Positions 1 through 9,053 are shown, numbered from the stretch's first letter. The stretch: DNA of 64,000 nucleotides from Microbacterium arabinogalactanolyticum (GCF_030268005.1 NZ_BRZC01000002.1:124001-188000), one strand, 5' to 3'. The notes: a model not told the origin generated them from the letters alone. A program made the numbers and translations.

Positions 1-1486
1 AGGTCTCGTAGTCCACGAGCTTCCAGCGGTCGTACACGTCCACCGGCTGGTGCACCTCGATGAACTCGCCGCCGGGGAGACGGACGATACGGCCCGACTC
101 GTAGCCGTGCAGGACGATCTCGCGGTCCTTCTTCTGCAGCGCGATGCAGATGCGCTTGGTGATGAAGTACCCGAGCACGGGGCCGACGAACAGCAGCGCC
201 TGGAGCGTGTGGATCACGCCCTCCATGGTCAGCATGAAGTGCGTCGCCATGAGGTCGGACGAGGCCGCAGCCCACAGGACCGAGTAGAAGATCATGCCTG
301 CGACGCCGATCGCGGTGCGGGTGGCGGCGTTGCGCGGGCGGTCGGCGATGTGGTGCTCGCGCTTGTCGCCGGTGACCCACATCTCGATGAAGGGGTAGAT
401 GGCGACGACCACGATGAACAGGCCCAGGACCGCGACCGGGATCAGGATGCCCAGCGACAGCGTGAAGTCGCCCAGCGGCACGTCCAGGTGCGGGGGAGCC
501 AGACGCAGCGCACCGTCGGCGAAGCCGATGTACCAGTCGGGCTGGGTGCCGGCGGAGACCGGCGACGGGTCGTACGGGCCGTAGTTCCAGATCGGGTTGA
601 TCTGGAAGAACGTCGCGATCAGCACGATCGTGCCGAACACGATGAACAGGAAGCCGCCCATCTTCGACATGTACACCGGCATCATCGGGTAGCCCACGAC
701 GTTGTCGTTCGAGCGGCCGGGACCGGCGAACTGGGTGTGCTTGTTGATGACCATGAGCATCAGGTGCAGCGCCACGAAGGCGATGACCAGCAGCGGCAGC
801 AGCAGGATGTGCAGCGTGTACAGGCGGCCGACGATGTCGCTGCCCGGGAACTCGCCGCCGAAGATCAGGAACGAGGTCCAGGTGCCGATCAGCGGGATGC
901 CCTTGATCATGCCGTCGATGATGCGGAGACCGTTGCCCGAGAGCAGGTCGTCGGGGAGCGAGTAGCCCGTGAAGCCCTCGGCCATGGCCAGGACGAACAG
1001 CACGAAGCCGATCACCCAGTTGAGCTCGCGGGGCTTGCGGAACGCGCCCGTGAAGAAGACGCGCAGCATGTGGATGCCGATGCCGGCCACGAAGACCAGA
1101 GCGGCCCAGTGGTGGATCTGACGGACCAGCAGGCCGCCGCGCAGGTCGAACGAGATGTGCAGGGTCGACTCGAGGGCCGCCGACATCTCGATGCCGCGCA
1201 TCGGCTCGTAGGCGCCCGTGTAGTGCGTGGGCACCATCGAGGCCTGGAAGAAGAACGTCAGGAACGTCCCCGAGAGGAAGACGACGACGAAGCTCCAGAG
1301 CGCGATCTCACCGAGCATGAACGACCAGTGGTCGGGGAAGATCTTGCGACCGAGCTCCTTGACGAAGCCCGACAGGCTGGTGCGCTCATCGAGGTAGTTG
1401 GCGGTGCCGGCGAGGAAGCGACCGCCAAGGGGCTTGTCCCGCGACTCGGCGGGCTTGGTGTCCTCGTGAAGAGTTGCGGTGCTCAA
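1..1486 (-). CDS. qcrB: Cytochrome bc1 complex cytochrome b subunit (partial, C-terminus outside window)
   Basis: Membrane cytochrome b of the menaquinol:cytochrome c reductase. About 495 codons are present and the C-terminus lies beyond base 1. Paired heme-ligand histidines are visible at about residues 125/139 (in RQIHHW and GIGIHM) and 226/241. The Qo-site motif reads PDWY where mitochondrial cytochrome b has PEWY. Start chosen: a TTG at 1486 that overlaps the qcrA stop (TTGA), giving an N-terminus LSTATLHED and translational coupling. It is the last gene of the ctaE-qcrC-qcrA-qcrB order that is standard in Actinobacteria. Confidence 0.95.
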   Translation of the reverse strand, partial: MSTATLHEDTKPAESRDKPLGGRFLAGTANYLDERTSLSGFVKELGRKIFPDHWSFMLGEIALWSFVVVFLSGTFLTFFFQASMVPTHYTGAYEPMRGIEMSAALESTLHISFDLRGGLLVRQIHHWAALVFVAGIGIHMLRVFFTGAFRKPRELNWVIGFVLFVLAMAEGFTGYSLPDDLLSGNGLRIIDGMIKGIPLIGTWTSFLIFGGEFPGSDIVGRLYTLHILLLPLLVIAFVALHLMLMVINKHTQFAGPGRSNDNVVGYPMMPVYMSKMGGFLFIVFGTIVLIATFFQINPIWNYGPYDPSPVSAGTQPDWYIGFADGALRLAPPHLDVPLGDFTLSLGILIPVAVLGLFIVVVAIYPFIEMWVTGDKREHHIADRPRNAATRTAIGVAGMIFYSVLWAAASSDLMATHFMLTMEGVIHTLQALLFVGPVLGYFITKRICIALQKKDREIVLHGYESGRIVRLPGGEFIEVHQPVDVYDRWKLVDYET

Positions 1487-2559
1487 TGACGCTCCCAGAA
1501 GCTCGGGCCGACAGGTTCGTGGAAATCGCTCTGCGCGATGAGGTAGCCCTCATCGTCGACGGCGATCGGCAGCTGAGGCAGCGGACGCGACGCCGGTCCG
1601 AAGATGACCTTGGCGTGGTCGGTGACGTCGAACTGCGACTGGTGGCAGGGGCACAGCAGGTGGTGCGTCTGCTGCTCGTACAGGGCCACCGGGCATCCGA
1701 CGTGCGTGCAGACCTTGGAGTACGCGACGATGCCGTCGTAGGACCAGGTCTTGCGCTCCTCGGACTCGACGAGCTGCTCGGGGCGAAGACGCATGAGCAG
1801 GACGATGGCCTTGGCCTTCTCCTCGAGCAGGCCGCCCTCGTGACCCAGCTCGTTGAGTCCCTCGGGGATGACGTGCACGGCCGAGCCGATGGTGATGTCC
1901 GCAGCGCGGATCGGGGTGCCGGCGGGGTCGTGGACCAGGCGGGTGCCCTTCTTCCACATGGTGTGCTGCAGCAGCGCCACCGGGTCTCCGGCGATCGGGT
2001 CCTCTTCGGTGTTGAACGGCGCGAGCCCGCGGAACAGCGTGACACCGGGGACGATCGAGGCGACCACGGCGGCGATCAGGGAGTTGCGGATCATCACGCG
2101 GCGTCCGAAACCGGACTCCTCGTTGGCGTCGGCGAACGCCTGCACGGCCGCTTCGCGGGTCGAGTCACGACCGCGGGTGGGATGACGGTACTCGACGAAC
2201 TCCTTGTCGCTCATCAGCGACTTGGACCAGTGGATCGCGCCGATGCCGATGCTCAGCAGCGCCAGGGCGATGCCGAGGCCGATGAACATGTTGTTGTAGC
2301 GCACGTCGATGAGCGCGCCGGACTCGATCGGGAACAGCATGTACGCGGCGACCGCCCAGATGCTGCCCGCCAGGGACAGGTAGAACAGCGTGTAGACGGT
2401 GCGAGCCGCAGTGCGCTCGATCTTCGGGTCCTTGTCCGTCATGCGCTGACGGTGCGGCGGCAGCCCCGGGTTCACTGCGGGGTCGCTGACTGCGACGCCC
2501 AGCCCCGGTGAGGGCTGGTAGGCCCTGTCCAGAGCCTGCGTGTCGTCGTCGTGTGCCAT
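1483..2559 (-). CDS. qcrA: Rieske iron-sulfur subunit of cytochrome bc1
   Basis: 358-residue Rieske protein of the bc1 complex. The cluster motifs CTHVGC (about residues 284-289) and CPCH (303-306) supply the 2Cys/2His ligands and the disulfide pair. Three predicted membrane segments (about 54-76, 91-110, 160-178) match the actinobacterial three-helix form. An RR pair at 153-154 sits just before the third helix, where Tat export of the Rieske domain is known in Streptomyces. The start ATG has GAGGAG four bases upstream; an in-frame Met40 is a weaker alternative. It overlaps the qcrB start by four bases. Confidence 0.96.
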   Translation of the reverse strand: MAHDDDTQALDRAYQPSPGLGVAVSDPAVNPGLPPHRQRMTDKDPKIERTAARTVYTLFYLSLAGSIWAVAAYMLFPIESGALIDVRYNNMFIGLGIALALLSIGIGAIHWSKSLMSDKEFVEYRHPTRGRDSTREAAVQAFADANEESGFGRRVMIRNSLIAAVVASIVPGVTLFRGLAPFNTEEDPIAGDPVALLQHTMWKKGTRLVHDPAGTPIRAADITIGSAVHVIPEGLNELGHEGGLLEEKAKAIVLLMRLRPEQLVESEERKTWSYDGIVAYSKVCTHVGCPVALYEQQTHHLLCPCHQSQFDVTDHAKVIFGPASRPLPQLPIAVDDEGYLIAQSDFHEPVGPSFWERH

Positions 2560-2595
2560 GGTGCTCCTCGTACGTGATTCGTCGATGAAAGTTCG

Positions 2596-3429
2596 TCAGT
2601 TGGACTTCGCCGTGATCCACACGGTGAGGGCGACGAGTGCGCCGATGCCGAAGATCCAGATGAACAGGCCCTCGGAGACGGGGCCGAGCGAGCCGAGCGT
2701 GAAGCCGCCGACCTGGACCTCGTTCTGCTGGAAGACGAGCGCGGCGATGATGTCGCGCTTGTCCTGGGTGCTCAGGTTCATGTCACCGAACACCGGCATG
2801 TTCTGCGGGCCCGTGACCATGGCGGCGTACATGTGCAGCGCGCTGGTCGAGGTCAGAGCCGGGGCGTACTTGCCCTCGGTGAGGGCACCGCCGGCCGCGG
2901 CGACGTTGTGGCACATCGCGCAGTTGACGCGGAAGAGCTCGGCGCCCTTGGCGAGGCTGACCTCGTCGGACGAGTCGTCGGGGTTGGGCTTGCCCTCGGT
3001 GACCCAGCTGTCCGGGTAGGTGGGCCCGGGGGCGACGGACTGCACGTAGGAGGCCACCGCGCGGATCTGCGCCTCGGTGAACTGCGGGTGCTTCTGGGGG
3101 GCCTGCGGGCCCTGCATCTGCAGCGGCATGCGGCCGGTGGACATCTGGAACTCGACGGCGAGCTCGCCCACGCCGACCAGGCTGGGGCCCTCCTTGGTGC
3201 CCTGCAGGTCCATGCCGTGGCAGGTCGCGCAGTTCGCCGTGAAGAGCTTCTGGCCGTCGGCCGCGGTCAGCTCCGTGGTGACGCTGGTCTGGGCATCCGT
3301 GGTCGACGCCATCGCGGCCGATGCGCCGGCGTACACGCCGCCCGTGAGCAGCAGACCGGCGCCGATGAGCGCGGCGGCTGCGAAGGGGCTGCGACGACCG
3401 CGCGAGCGGTGCTTCTTCTCTCGTGCCAT
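2596..3429 (-). CDS. qcrC: Diheme cytochrome c subunit of cytochrome bc1
   Basis: 277 residues. A basic N-terminus (MAREKKHRSRGRR) and a hydrophobic segment (about 15-40) form a signal or anchor. Two CxxCH heme sites follow, CATCH at about 67-71 and CAMCH at about 170-174. A C-terminal membrane helix ends in ITAKSN. The two-heme, membrane-anchored design lets actinobacterial bc1 pass electrons directly to the aa3 oxidase without soluble cytochrome c. It lies between ctaE and qcrA on the same strand with short gaps, so co-transcription is likely. Confidence 0.96.
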   Translation of the reverse strand: MAREKKHRSRGRRSPFAAAALIGAGLLLTGGVYAGASAAMASTTDAQTSVTTELTAADGQKLFTANCATCHGMDLQGTKEGPSLVGVGELAVEFQMSTGRMPLQMQGPQAPQKHPQFTEAQIRAVASYVQSVAPGPTYPDSWVTEGKPNPDDSSDEVSLAKGAELFRVNCAMCHNVAAAGGALTEGKYAPALTSTSALHMYAAMVTGPQNMPVFGDMNLSTQDKRDIIAALVFQQNEVQVGGFTLGSLGPVSEGLFIWIFGIGALVALTVWITAKSN

Positions 3430-3448
3430 TTCGAAAATCGCTCCGCTC

Positions 3449-4102
3449 TTACTTCAGGAAATAGATGACGAAGAACAGGACCACCCAGACGACGTCGACG
3501 AAGTGCCAGTAGTACGACACGACGATCGAGGAGGTCGCCTCCTTGTGGCGGAAGTTCTTCACCGCGTACGCGCGACCGATCACGAGCACGAAGGCGATGA
3601 GACCGCCGGTGACGTGCAGGGCGTGGAAACCGGTCGTGAGGTAGAACGCGGAGGCGTACGAGTCGGCCTGGATCGGCATGCCCTCGGCGACGAGGGTCGC
3701 GTACTCCCAGACCTGGCCGCTCACGAAGATCGCGCCGAGGATGAAGGTGAGCCAGAACCACTCGACCATGCCCCAGCCGAACAGGCGGCGGCGGCCGGCG
3801 GAGTTCACCTTGCCCTTGGCGACGTGGTAGGGCTGCAGGTCCTCCGCGGCGAACACGCCCATCTGGCAGGTGAACGACGAGATCACCAGGATGATCGTGT
3901 TCACGAGCGCGTAGGGGACGTTCAGTTCTTCGGTGCGATGAGCCCACAGCTCCGGGGAGGTGCTGCGCAGGGTGAAGTAGATCGCGAAGAGCCCCGCGAA
4001 GAACATCACCTCGCTGCCGAGCCAAACGATGGTGCCGACAGCGACCGGGTTGGGCCGCTTGATGGTTCTTGCCGCCGGGGCATGCGTCGCTGAGGTGGTC
4101 AC
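3449..4102 (-). CDS. ctaE: Cytochrome c oxidase subunit III
   Basis: 217 residues from the GTG at 4102. Family-typical start of the conserved core, [20 protein letters not shown], followed by five membrane segments and the ending [10 protein letters not shown]. It is part of the aa3 oxidase. The start is chosen because a -10 box CATAAT lies exactly six bases upstream of the GTG, predicting a leaderless mRNA. An upstream ATG at 4141 would add 13 residues that are not part of the family and would overlap the promoter. It is the first gene of the ctaE-qcrCAB block. Confidence 0.94.
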   Translation of the reverse strand: MTTSATHAPAARTIKRPNPVAVGTIVWLGSEVMFFAGLFAIYFTLRSTSPELWAHRTEELNVPYALVNTIILVISSFTCQMGVFAAEDLQPYHVAKGKVNSAGRRRLFGWGMVEWFWLTFILGAIFVSGQVWEYATLVAEGMPIQADSYASAFYLTTGFHALHVTGGLIAFVLVIGRAYAVKNFRHKEATSSIVVSYYWHFVDVVWVVLFFVIYFLK

Positions 4103-4114
4103 AATCCCATTATG
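4103..4114 (-). promoter_or_regulatory. Leaderless promoter of ctaE (-10 CATAAT)
   Basis: Reading the minus strand, CATAAT is followed by six bases (GGGATT) and then the GTG start. That places +1 on the start codon. It probably drives ctaE-qcrCAB. Confidence 0.55.
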
Positions 4115-4169
4115 GCTGATTCGGCCCGACGATTCTTGCACCGACGGCGGTCGTTTCGCTGTCCCGAGA

Positions 4170-4185
4170 CTTAGGGGAACCTAAG
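4170..4185. promoter_or_regulatory. Inverted repeat CTTAGG-N4-CCTAAG between ctaE and trpD
   Basis: Perfect 6-bp arms around GGAA, about 55 bases upstream of the ctaE -10 box and about 95 upstream of the trpD -10 box. The TTAGG/CCTAA half-sites resemble the ends of DtxR/IdeR iron boxes, but the spacing (4 instead of 9) does not match, so the binding protein is unknown. Confidence 0.35.
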
Positions 4186-4281
4186 AAACATCTGCGAATG
4201 TGCCGGGACATAGATGAATCCCCCAGGTGACCGCGCATGTCCCGGGTCGTCATCTCGAATCGGCATCTCTTCGTGCCCGAT

Positions 4282-4294
4282 TATGATCGCAGAC
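4282..4294 (+). promoter_or_regulatory. Leaderless promoter of trpD (-10 TATGAT)
   Basis: TATGAT is followed by seven bases and the ATG at 4295. This both predicts a leaderless mRNA and decides the start between two in-frame ATGs. Confidence 0.5.
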
Positions 4295-5359
4295 ATGCCT
4301 GACTCCCTCACCTGGCCCGATCTGCTCACCACGCTGCTCGAGAGGCGCGATCTGAGCGTCTGGGAGTCCACCTGGGCGATGCGTCAGGTCATGCAGGGCA
4401 AGGTCAGTCAGGCGCAGCTCGCCGGATTCCTGGTGGCGCTCCGCGCCAAGGGGGAGACGGTCGACGAGGTCGTGGGCTTCCGCGACGCGATCCTCGAGGC
4501 GGCCGTCCCGCTCCCGGTCTCCTCCGACGTGCTGGACATCGTCGGCACGGGCGGCGACAGGGTCGGCACCGTGAACGTGTCCACGACCGCCGCCGTGATC
4601 ATCGGCGCGACCGGCGTCCCGGTCGTCAAGCACGGCAACCGTGCCGCCAGCTCGTCATCCGGCTCCTCCGACGTGCTCGCCGCGCTCGGACTGAACATCT
4701 CGCTCGACCCGGAGCAGGTCGCCTCCGTGCTCGACCGCACCGGCATCACCTTCGCGTGGGCCGCGGCGTTCCACCCCGGTTTCAAGCACGCCGGCGCGGT
4801 GCGTGCCGAGCTGGCCGTGCCGACCGTCTTCAACGTGCTCGGGCCGCTCTGCAACCCGGCTCGCGCCGAGGCCAACGCGGTGGGCGTCGCCAAGCTCAAC
4901 CTCGTCCCGCTGATCACGGGGGTGTTCCGCACCCGTGGCGCCACCGCGCTCGTGTTCCGCGGCGATGACGGACTGGACGAGCTCACCACCACGGGCCACA
5001 GCAGGATCTGGGAGGTGGCGCGCGGAGACATCCACGAGCACGACCTGGACCCGCGCGATCTCGGCATCCCGCTGGCCGACCTGTCCGACCTGGTCGGCGG
5101 CGCTCCCGAGCACAACGCCCGCATCCTGCGGCGCACGCTCGAGGGCGAGAAGGGCGCGGTGCGCGACATCGTGCTCCTCAACGCGGCCGCGGGCATCGTC
5201 GCGTACGAGCTGTCCCATGACGCGGCGCTCACGCAGCAGCCGATCGTCGAGCGGCTGCGCGACGCGTTCGCCCGCGCCGCCGAGGCCGTCGACGACGGTC
5301 GTGCGGCAGCCAAGCTGGAGACCTGGATCCAGGCCACCCGCGAGACCACGCCCGCCTGA
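4295..5359 (+). CDS. trpD: Anthranilate phosphoribosyltransferase
   Basis: Transfers phosphoribosyl from PRPP to anthranilate, the second committed step of tryptophan synthesis. 354 residues from the ATG at 4295 (MPDSLTWPDL). The PRPP-binding motif GTGGD and the loop KHGNRAASSSSGSSDVL are clear, and length fits the family. It stands apart from other trp genes here, as is common in this lineage. A PHP-domain gene follows 14 bases downstream and is probably co-transcribed. In-frame starts at 4214 and 4283 are less likely because the -10 box would then lie inside the coding region. Confidence 0.96.
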   Translation: MPDSLTWPDLLTTLLERRDLSVWESTWAMRQVMQGKVSQAQLAGFLVALRAKGETVDEVVGFRDAILEAAVPLPVSSDVLDIVGTGGDRVGTVNVSTTAAVIIGATGVPVVKHGNRAASSSSGSSDVLAALGLNISLDPEQVASVLDRTGITFAWAAAFHPGFKHAGAVRAELAVPTVFNVLGPLCNPARAEANAVGVAKLNLVPLITGVFRTRGATALVFRGDDGLDELTTTGHSRIWEVARGDIHEHDLDPRDLGIPLADLSDLVGGAPEHNARILRRTLEGEKGAVRDIVLLNAAAGIVAYELSHDAALTQQPIVERLRDAFARAAEAVDDGRAAAKLETWIQATRETTPA

Positions 5360-5373
5360 CCGGGCGCAGCAGC

Positions 5374-6360
5374 ATGGACGCCGTCGACGCTCTCCTCCAG
5401 ATCGCCACGCTGCTGGAGCGCGAGCGCGCCTCGCGCTACCGGGCGAAGGCGTTCCGTCAGGCCGCGGCGGTGCTGGATTCGCTGCCGGACGACGTGGTGC
5501 ACGATCCCGCCCGGCTGCGGGCGCAGAAGGGCATCGGCGATTCCACCTTCGAGGTGATCCGGCAGGCGCAGGAGGGACGCGTTCCCGACTACCTCTCGGA
5601 GCTCCGCGGCGAGGTCGAGCCCGAGCAGGTCTCCGCACTGCGATCCCGGCTGCGGGGCGACCTGCACAGTCACACCGACTGGTCGGACGGCACCACGCCC
5701 ATCGAGACCATGGTCGCCGCCGCCCGGGCGCTCGGTCACGAGTACCTCGCGATCACCGACCACTCGCCGCGTCTGCGCGTGGCCAGGGGGCTGTCCGCCG
5801 AGCGGCTGCGTGAGCAGATCCCGCTGGTGCGCGCTCAGTCGGGCGAGGGGCTGACGGTGCTCGCGGGCATAGAGGTGGACATCCTCGAGGACGGCGGCCT
5901 GGATCAGTCACCGACGCTGCTGGACGAGCTGGACGTCGTCGTCGCGTCCGTGCACTCCAAGCTGAGGATGGATGCCGCGCCCATGACGCGGCGGATGATC
6001 GCCGCGGTGTCCGATCCGCGAGTGAACGTGCTCGGCCACTGCACGGGGCGCCTGGTGCAGGGCGAGCGCGGCACCAGGCCGGCATCCGACTTCGACGCAC
6101 GGACCGTGTTCGCGGCGTGCGCGGAGAACGGCGTGGCGGTGGAGATCAACTCCCGCCCGGAACGGCAGGACCCGCCGGACGAGCTGATCGCGATCGCGCT
6201 GCAGGAGGGATGCCTGTTCTCGATCGACTCGGACGCGCACGCACCCGGTCAGCTCTCGCTGCTCGACCACGGCGCCGCGCGGGCGGAATCCGCGGGCGTT
6301 CCCGCCGAGCGCATCGTCACGACCTGGGGACTGGAGCGGCTGCGCGCCTGGACCGGTTGA
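5374..6360 (+). CDS. PHP-domain protein with N-terminal PolX-like helix-hairpin-helix region
   Basis: 328 residues. The N-terminus (about 1-85, with QKGIGDSTFEVI) looks like the helix-hairpin-helix end of bacterial DNA polymerase X. The rest is a PHP phosphoesterase with metal-binding signatures DLHSHTDWSDG, TDHS, EVDIL, VHSK, GHCTGR and SIDSDAHAPGQ. No nucleotidyltransferase (Pol beta) domain is present, so it is a PolX relative reduced to its HhH and PHP parts. It probably hydrolyses a phosphoester on DNA or a small metabolite; the substrate is unknown. It lies directly downstream of trpD and is convergent with the exonuclease gene. Confidence 0.8.
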   Translation: MDAVDALLQIATLLERERASRYRAKAFRQAAAVLDSLPDDVVHDPARLRAQKGIGDSTFEVIRQAQEGRVPDYLSELRGEVEPEQVSALRSRLRGDLHSHTDWSDGTTPIETMVAAARALGHEYLAITDHSPRLRVARGLSAERLREQIPLVRAQSGEGLTVLAGIEVDILEDGGLDQSPTLLDELDVVVASVHSKLRMDAAPMTRRMIAAVSDPRVNVLGHCTGRLVQGERGTRPASDFDARTVFAACAENGVAVEINSRPERQDPPDELIAIALQEGCLFSIDSDAHAPGQLSLLDHGAARAESAGVPAERIVTTWGLERLRAWTG

Positions 6361-6367
6361 CGCCGGC

Positions 6368-7285
6368 TCAGCGCGCCAGTGCCGCCAGAGCGCGGGTCAT
6401 CGAGGTCCCGAGGTTCCACTTCTCGGCCAGGGCGGTCGCGGCATCCGCCTGCGAAGGATCCAGCGCCCGCAGCGGTGTGCCGGGTGCGACCACGTCGAGA
6501 TCGCGCACGACCTCCACGACGGTCGGCGCGACGTCGAGATAGTCGGATGCCGCGGCGAAGCGCGCCGACGCGGCCGCGCTGAGCAGGCCGCCCTCGGCGG
6601 CCTCGCGGATGCCGCGCAGATCGCCGTGCGCCTGAAGCAGCGTGGCGGCGGACTTCTCGCCCACGCCCTTCACGCCCGGCAGCCCGTCGGAGGCGTCGCC
6701 GCGCATCGTGGCGAAGTCCGCGTACTGCGAGGGGAGGACCCCGTACTTGGCGACGACGACGGCATCCGTCACGATCTCGAGGTTGCTCATCCCCCTGGCC
6801 GTGTAGATCACCCGCACGTCACGGGCGTCGTCGACGAGCTGGAACAGGTCGCGGTCGCCGGTGACGATGTCCACGGGGATGGCCGACCGGGTCGCGAGCG
6901 TCCCGATCACGTCGTCGGCCTCGTGCTCGGCCGCACCGATGATCGGGACGCCGATCGCCGCGAGCGTCTCGCGGATCAGCGGAACCTGCTGCAGCAGGGG
7001 ATCGGGCACCTCCTCGACGTCGGGGCCGGCCGGCACCTCCTCGACCACGCGGTGCGCCTTGTAGCTCGGGATGAGGTCGACGCGCCACTGCGGCCGCCAG
7101 TCGTCGTCCCAGCACGCGATCACCTGAGCGGGCTCGTAGAGGGTCACCAGCTTGGCGACGATGTCGAGCAGGCCGCGCACGGCGTTCACCGATGTCCCGT
7201 CGGGCGCCTTCACCTTGTCGGGCACGCCGTAGAAGGCGCGGAAGTAGAGACTGGCGGTGTCGAGCAGCATGAGGCGATCGGTCAC
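6368..7285 (-). CDS. 5'-3' exonuclease (FEN family, PolA N-domain-like)
   Basis: 305 residues starting at a GTG (MTDRLMLLDTASLYFRAFYG). It matches the free-standing homologue of the DNA polymerase I 5' nuclease domain. Visible are the metal-binding acidic motifs EHEADDVIG and VTGDRDLFQL, the arch region with YKAHR, and the helix-hairpin-helix GVKGVGEKSA. It probably processes flaps or RNA primers. The GTG is fixed by a -10 TAGGCT six bases upstream. It converges on the PHP gene with only seven bases between the stop codons. Confidence 0.9.
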   Translation of the reverse strand: MTDRLMLLDTASLYFRAFYGVPDKVKAPDGTSVNAVRGLLDIVAKLVTLYEPAQVIACWDDDWRPQWRVDLIPSYKAHRVVEEVPAGPDVEEVPDPLLQQVPLIRETLAAIGVPIIGAAEHEADDVIGTLATRSAIPVDIVTGDRDLFQLVDDARDVRVIYTARGMSNLEIVTDAVVVAKYGVLPSQYADFATMRGDASDGLPGVKGVGEKSAATLLQAHGDLRGIREAAEGGLLSAAASARFAAASDYLDVAPTVVEVVRDLDVVAPGTPLRALDPSQADAATALAEKWNLGTSMTRALAALAR

Positions 7286-7297
7286 GGCATCAGCCTA
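7286..7297 (-). promoter_or_regulatory. Leaderless promoter of the 5'-3' exonuclease (-10 TAGGCT)
   Basis: On the minus strand TAGGCT, six bases (GATGCC), then the GTG start. The spacing puts +1 at the start codon. Confidence 0.55.
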
Positions 7298-7479
7298 GAG
7301 GCTGGCTCCGACAGGGGGAGCGGAAGAGGATCCGCATCTGATAACCTGGAGTGTCACTCGTGGCGAGCATCCGCGTGCCCTCGTGACATCGCAATCCCAC
7401 ATCCATTCGCTTCGGCACCCTTTAGGCATGTCGCCCGTGCCCGAGGCCTGACTCTCCATTCACAAGGACAACCCACTAC

Positions 7480-8937
7480 ATGACTAGCGCAACGACCGCC
7501 CCGGCCACCAAGCAGGTCGCGATCAACGACATCGGATCTGCCGAGGACTTCCTGGCCGCGGTCGAGAAGACCCTGAAGTTCTTCAACGACGGCGACATCA
7601 TCGAGGGCACGATCGTCAAGATCGACCGCGATGAGGTTCTGCTCGACGTCGGCTACAAGACCGAGGGTGTCATCCCCTCGCGTGAGCTCTCCATCAAGCA
7701 CGACGTCGACCCCAACGAGGTCGTCGCCGTCGGCGACAAGGTCGAGGCCCTCGTTCTCCAGAAGGAGGACAAGGAAGGCCGTCTGATCCTCTCCAAGAAG
7801 CGTGCGCAGTACGAGCGCGCCTGGGGCGATGTCGAGAAGATCAAGGAGAACGACGGCGTCGTCACCGGCACCGTCATCGAGGTCGTCAAGGGCGGCCTCA
7901 TCGTCGACATCGGACTGCGCGGCTTCCTGCCGGCGTCGCTGATCGAGCTGCGTCGCGTCCGCGACCTCACCCCGTACCTCGGCCAGGAGCTCGAGGCGAA
8001 GATTCTCGAGCTCGACAAGAACCGCAACAACGTGGTTCTGAGCCGTCGCGCGCTGCTGGAGCAGACGCAGTCGGAGTCGCGCACCACGTTCCTGAACAAC
8101 CTGCACAAGGGTCAGGTCCGCAAGGGTGTCGTGTCCTCGATCGTCAACTTCGGTGCGTTCGTCGACCTGGGCGGCGTGGACGGCCTCGTGCACGTCTCCG
8201 AGCTGTCCTGGAAGCACATCGAGCACGCCTCCGAGGTCGTCGAGGTGGGCCAGGAGGTCACCGTCGAGATCCTCGAGGTGGACCTGGACCGCGAGCGCGT
8301 CTCTCTGTCGCTGAAGGCGACCCAGGAGGACCCGTGGCAGGTCTTCGCCCGCACCCACGCGATCGGTCAGATCGCACCGGGCAAGGTCACCAAGCTCGTC
8401 CCGTTCGGCGCCTTCGTGCGCGTCGCGGACGGCATCGAGGGCCTCGTGCACATCTCCGAGCTCTCCAGCAAGCACGTCGAGCTGGCTGAGCAGGTCGTGT
8501 CGGTGGGCGAAGAGGTCTTCGTCAAGGTCATCGACATCGACCTCGAGCGTCGCCGCATCTCGCTGTCGCTGAAGCAGGCCAACGAGTCCGTCGACCCGCA
8601 CGGCACCGAGTTCGACCCGGCGCTGTACGGCATGCTCGCCGAGTACGACGAGAACGGCGAGTACAAGTACCCGGAGGGCTTCGACGCCGAGACCGGTGCC
8701 TGGAAGGACGGCTTCGACGCTCAGCGCGAGGCTTGGGAGCAGGAGTACGCGGCTGCCCAGGCTCGCTGGGAGGCGCACAAGGCTCAGGTCCTCAAGGCCG
8801 CCGAGGCCGAGGCCGCCGCAGGCGACGACTTCGGTGCGGCTCAGTCGTTCTCGAGCGACTCCGCCGGTGCCGGCACCCTCGCCGACGACGAGGCTCTCGC
8901 GGCTCTGCGCGAGAAGCTCTCGGGCGGCAACGCGTAA
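7480..8937 (+). CDS. rpsA: 30S ribosomal protein S1
   Basis: 485 residues with four S1 RNA-binding repeats: about 37-105 (GDIIEGTIVKI), 124-192 (NDGVVTGTVIEV), 209-277 (KGQVRKGVVSSIVNFGAFVD) and 294-364 (GKVTKLVPFGAFV). The C-terminal tail is acidic and Ala/Glu-rich (EYDENGEYKYPEGFDAETG and on), as in Actinobacteria. It binds mRNA at the 30S subunit. AAGGA lies 11 bases upstream of the ATG after a leader of more than 100 bases. Codon use is strongly biased to C/G-ending codons, as expected for a highly expressed gene. A strong hairpin terminator follows. Confidence 0.97.
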   Translation: MTSATTAPATKQVAINDIGSAEDFLAAVEKTLKFFNDGDIIEGTIVKIDRDEVLLDVGYKTEGVIPSRELSIKHDVDPNEVVAVGDKVEALVLQKEDKEGRLILSKKRAQYERAWGDVEKIKENDGVVTGTVIEVVKGGLIVDIGLRGFLPASLIELRRVRDLTPYLGQELEAKILELDKNRNNVVLSRRALLEQTQSESRTTFLNNLHKGQVRKGVVSSIVNFGAFVDLGGVDGLVHVSELSWKHIEHASEVVEVGQEVTVEILEVDLDRERVSLSLKATQEDPWQVFARTHAIGQIAPGKVTKLVPFGAFVRVADGIEGLVHISELSSKHVELAEQVVSVGEEVFVKVIDIDLERRRISLSLKQANESVDPHGTEFDPALYGMLAEYDENGEYKYPEGFDAETGAWKDGFDAQREAWEQEYAAAQARWEAHKAQVLKAAEAEAAAGDDFGAAQSFSSDSAGAGTLADDEALAALREKLSGGNA

Positions 8938-8969
8938 GCATCGCCTCGACGACCATCTCGGTCAACGGC

Positions 8970-9010
8970 AACGGGCCGTCACCTCGCCTTCGGGCGGGTG
9001 GCGGCCCGTT
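8970..9010 (+). terminator. Terminator hairpin after rpsA
   Basis: Nine-bp outer stem AACGGGCCG/CGGCCCGTT enclosing an inner stem capped by a TTCG tetraloop. There is no long T run, as is common in high-GC actinobacteria. Confidence 0.75.
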
Positions 9011-9041
9011 CCGCGTCCGCGGTGCGGGTGCGAGGGCATGC

Positions 9042-9053
9042 CAGGATAAGAGG
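9042..9053 (+). promoter_or_regulatory. Probable leaderless promoter of coaE (-10 CAGGAT)
   Basis: CAGGAT, six bases, then the ATG at 9054. It is one mismatch from the TANNNT consensus; the identical hexamer and spacing recur before the methyltransferase at 56836. Confidence 0.4.

Noticed and set aside
4170-4185. A true DtxR/IdeR iron box
   Set aside because: The half-sites match but the spacing is 4 instead of 9 bases, so it is listed only as an unassigned inverted repeat.
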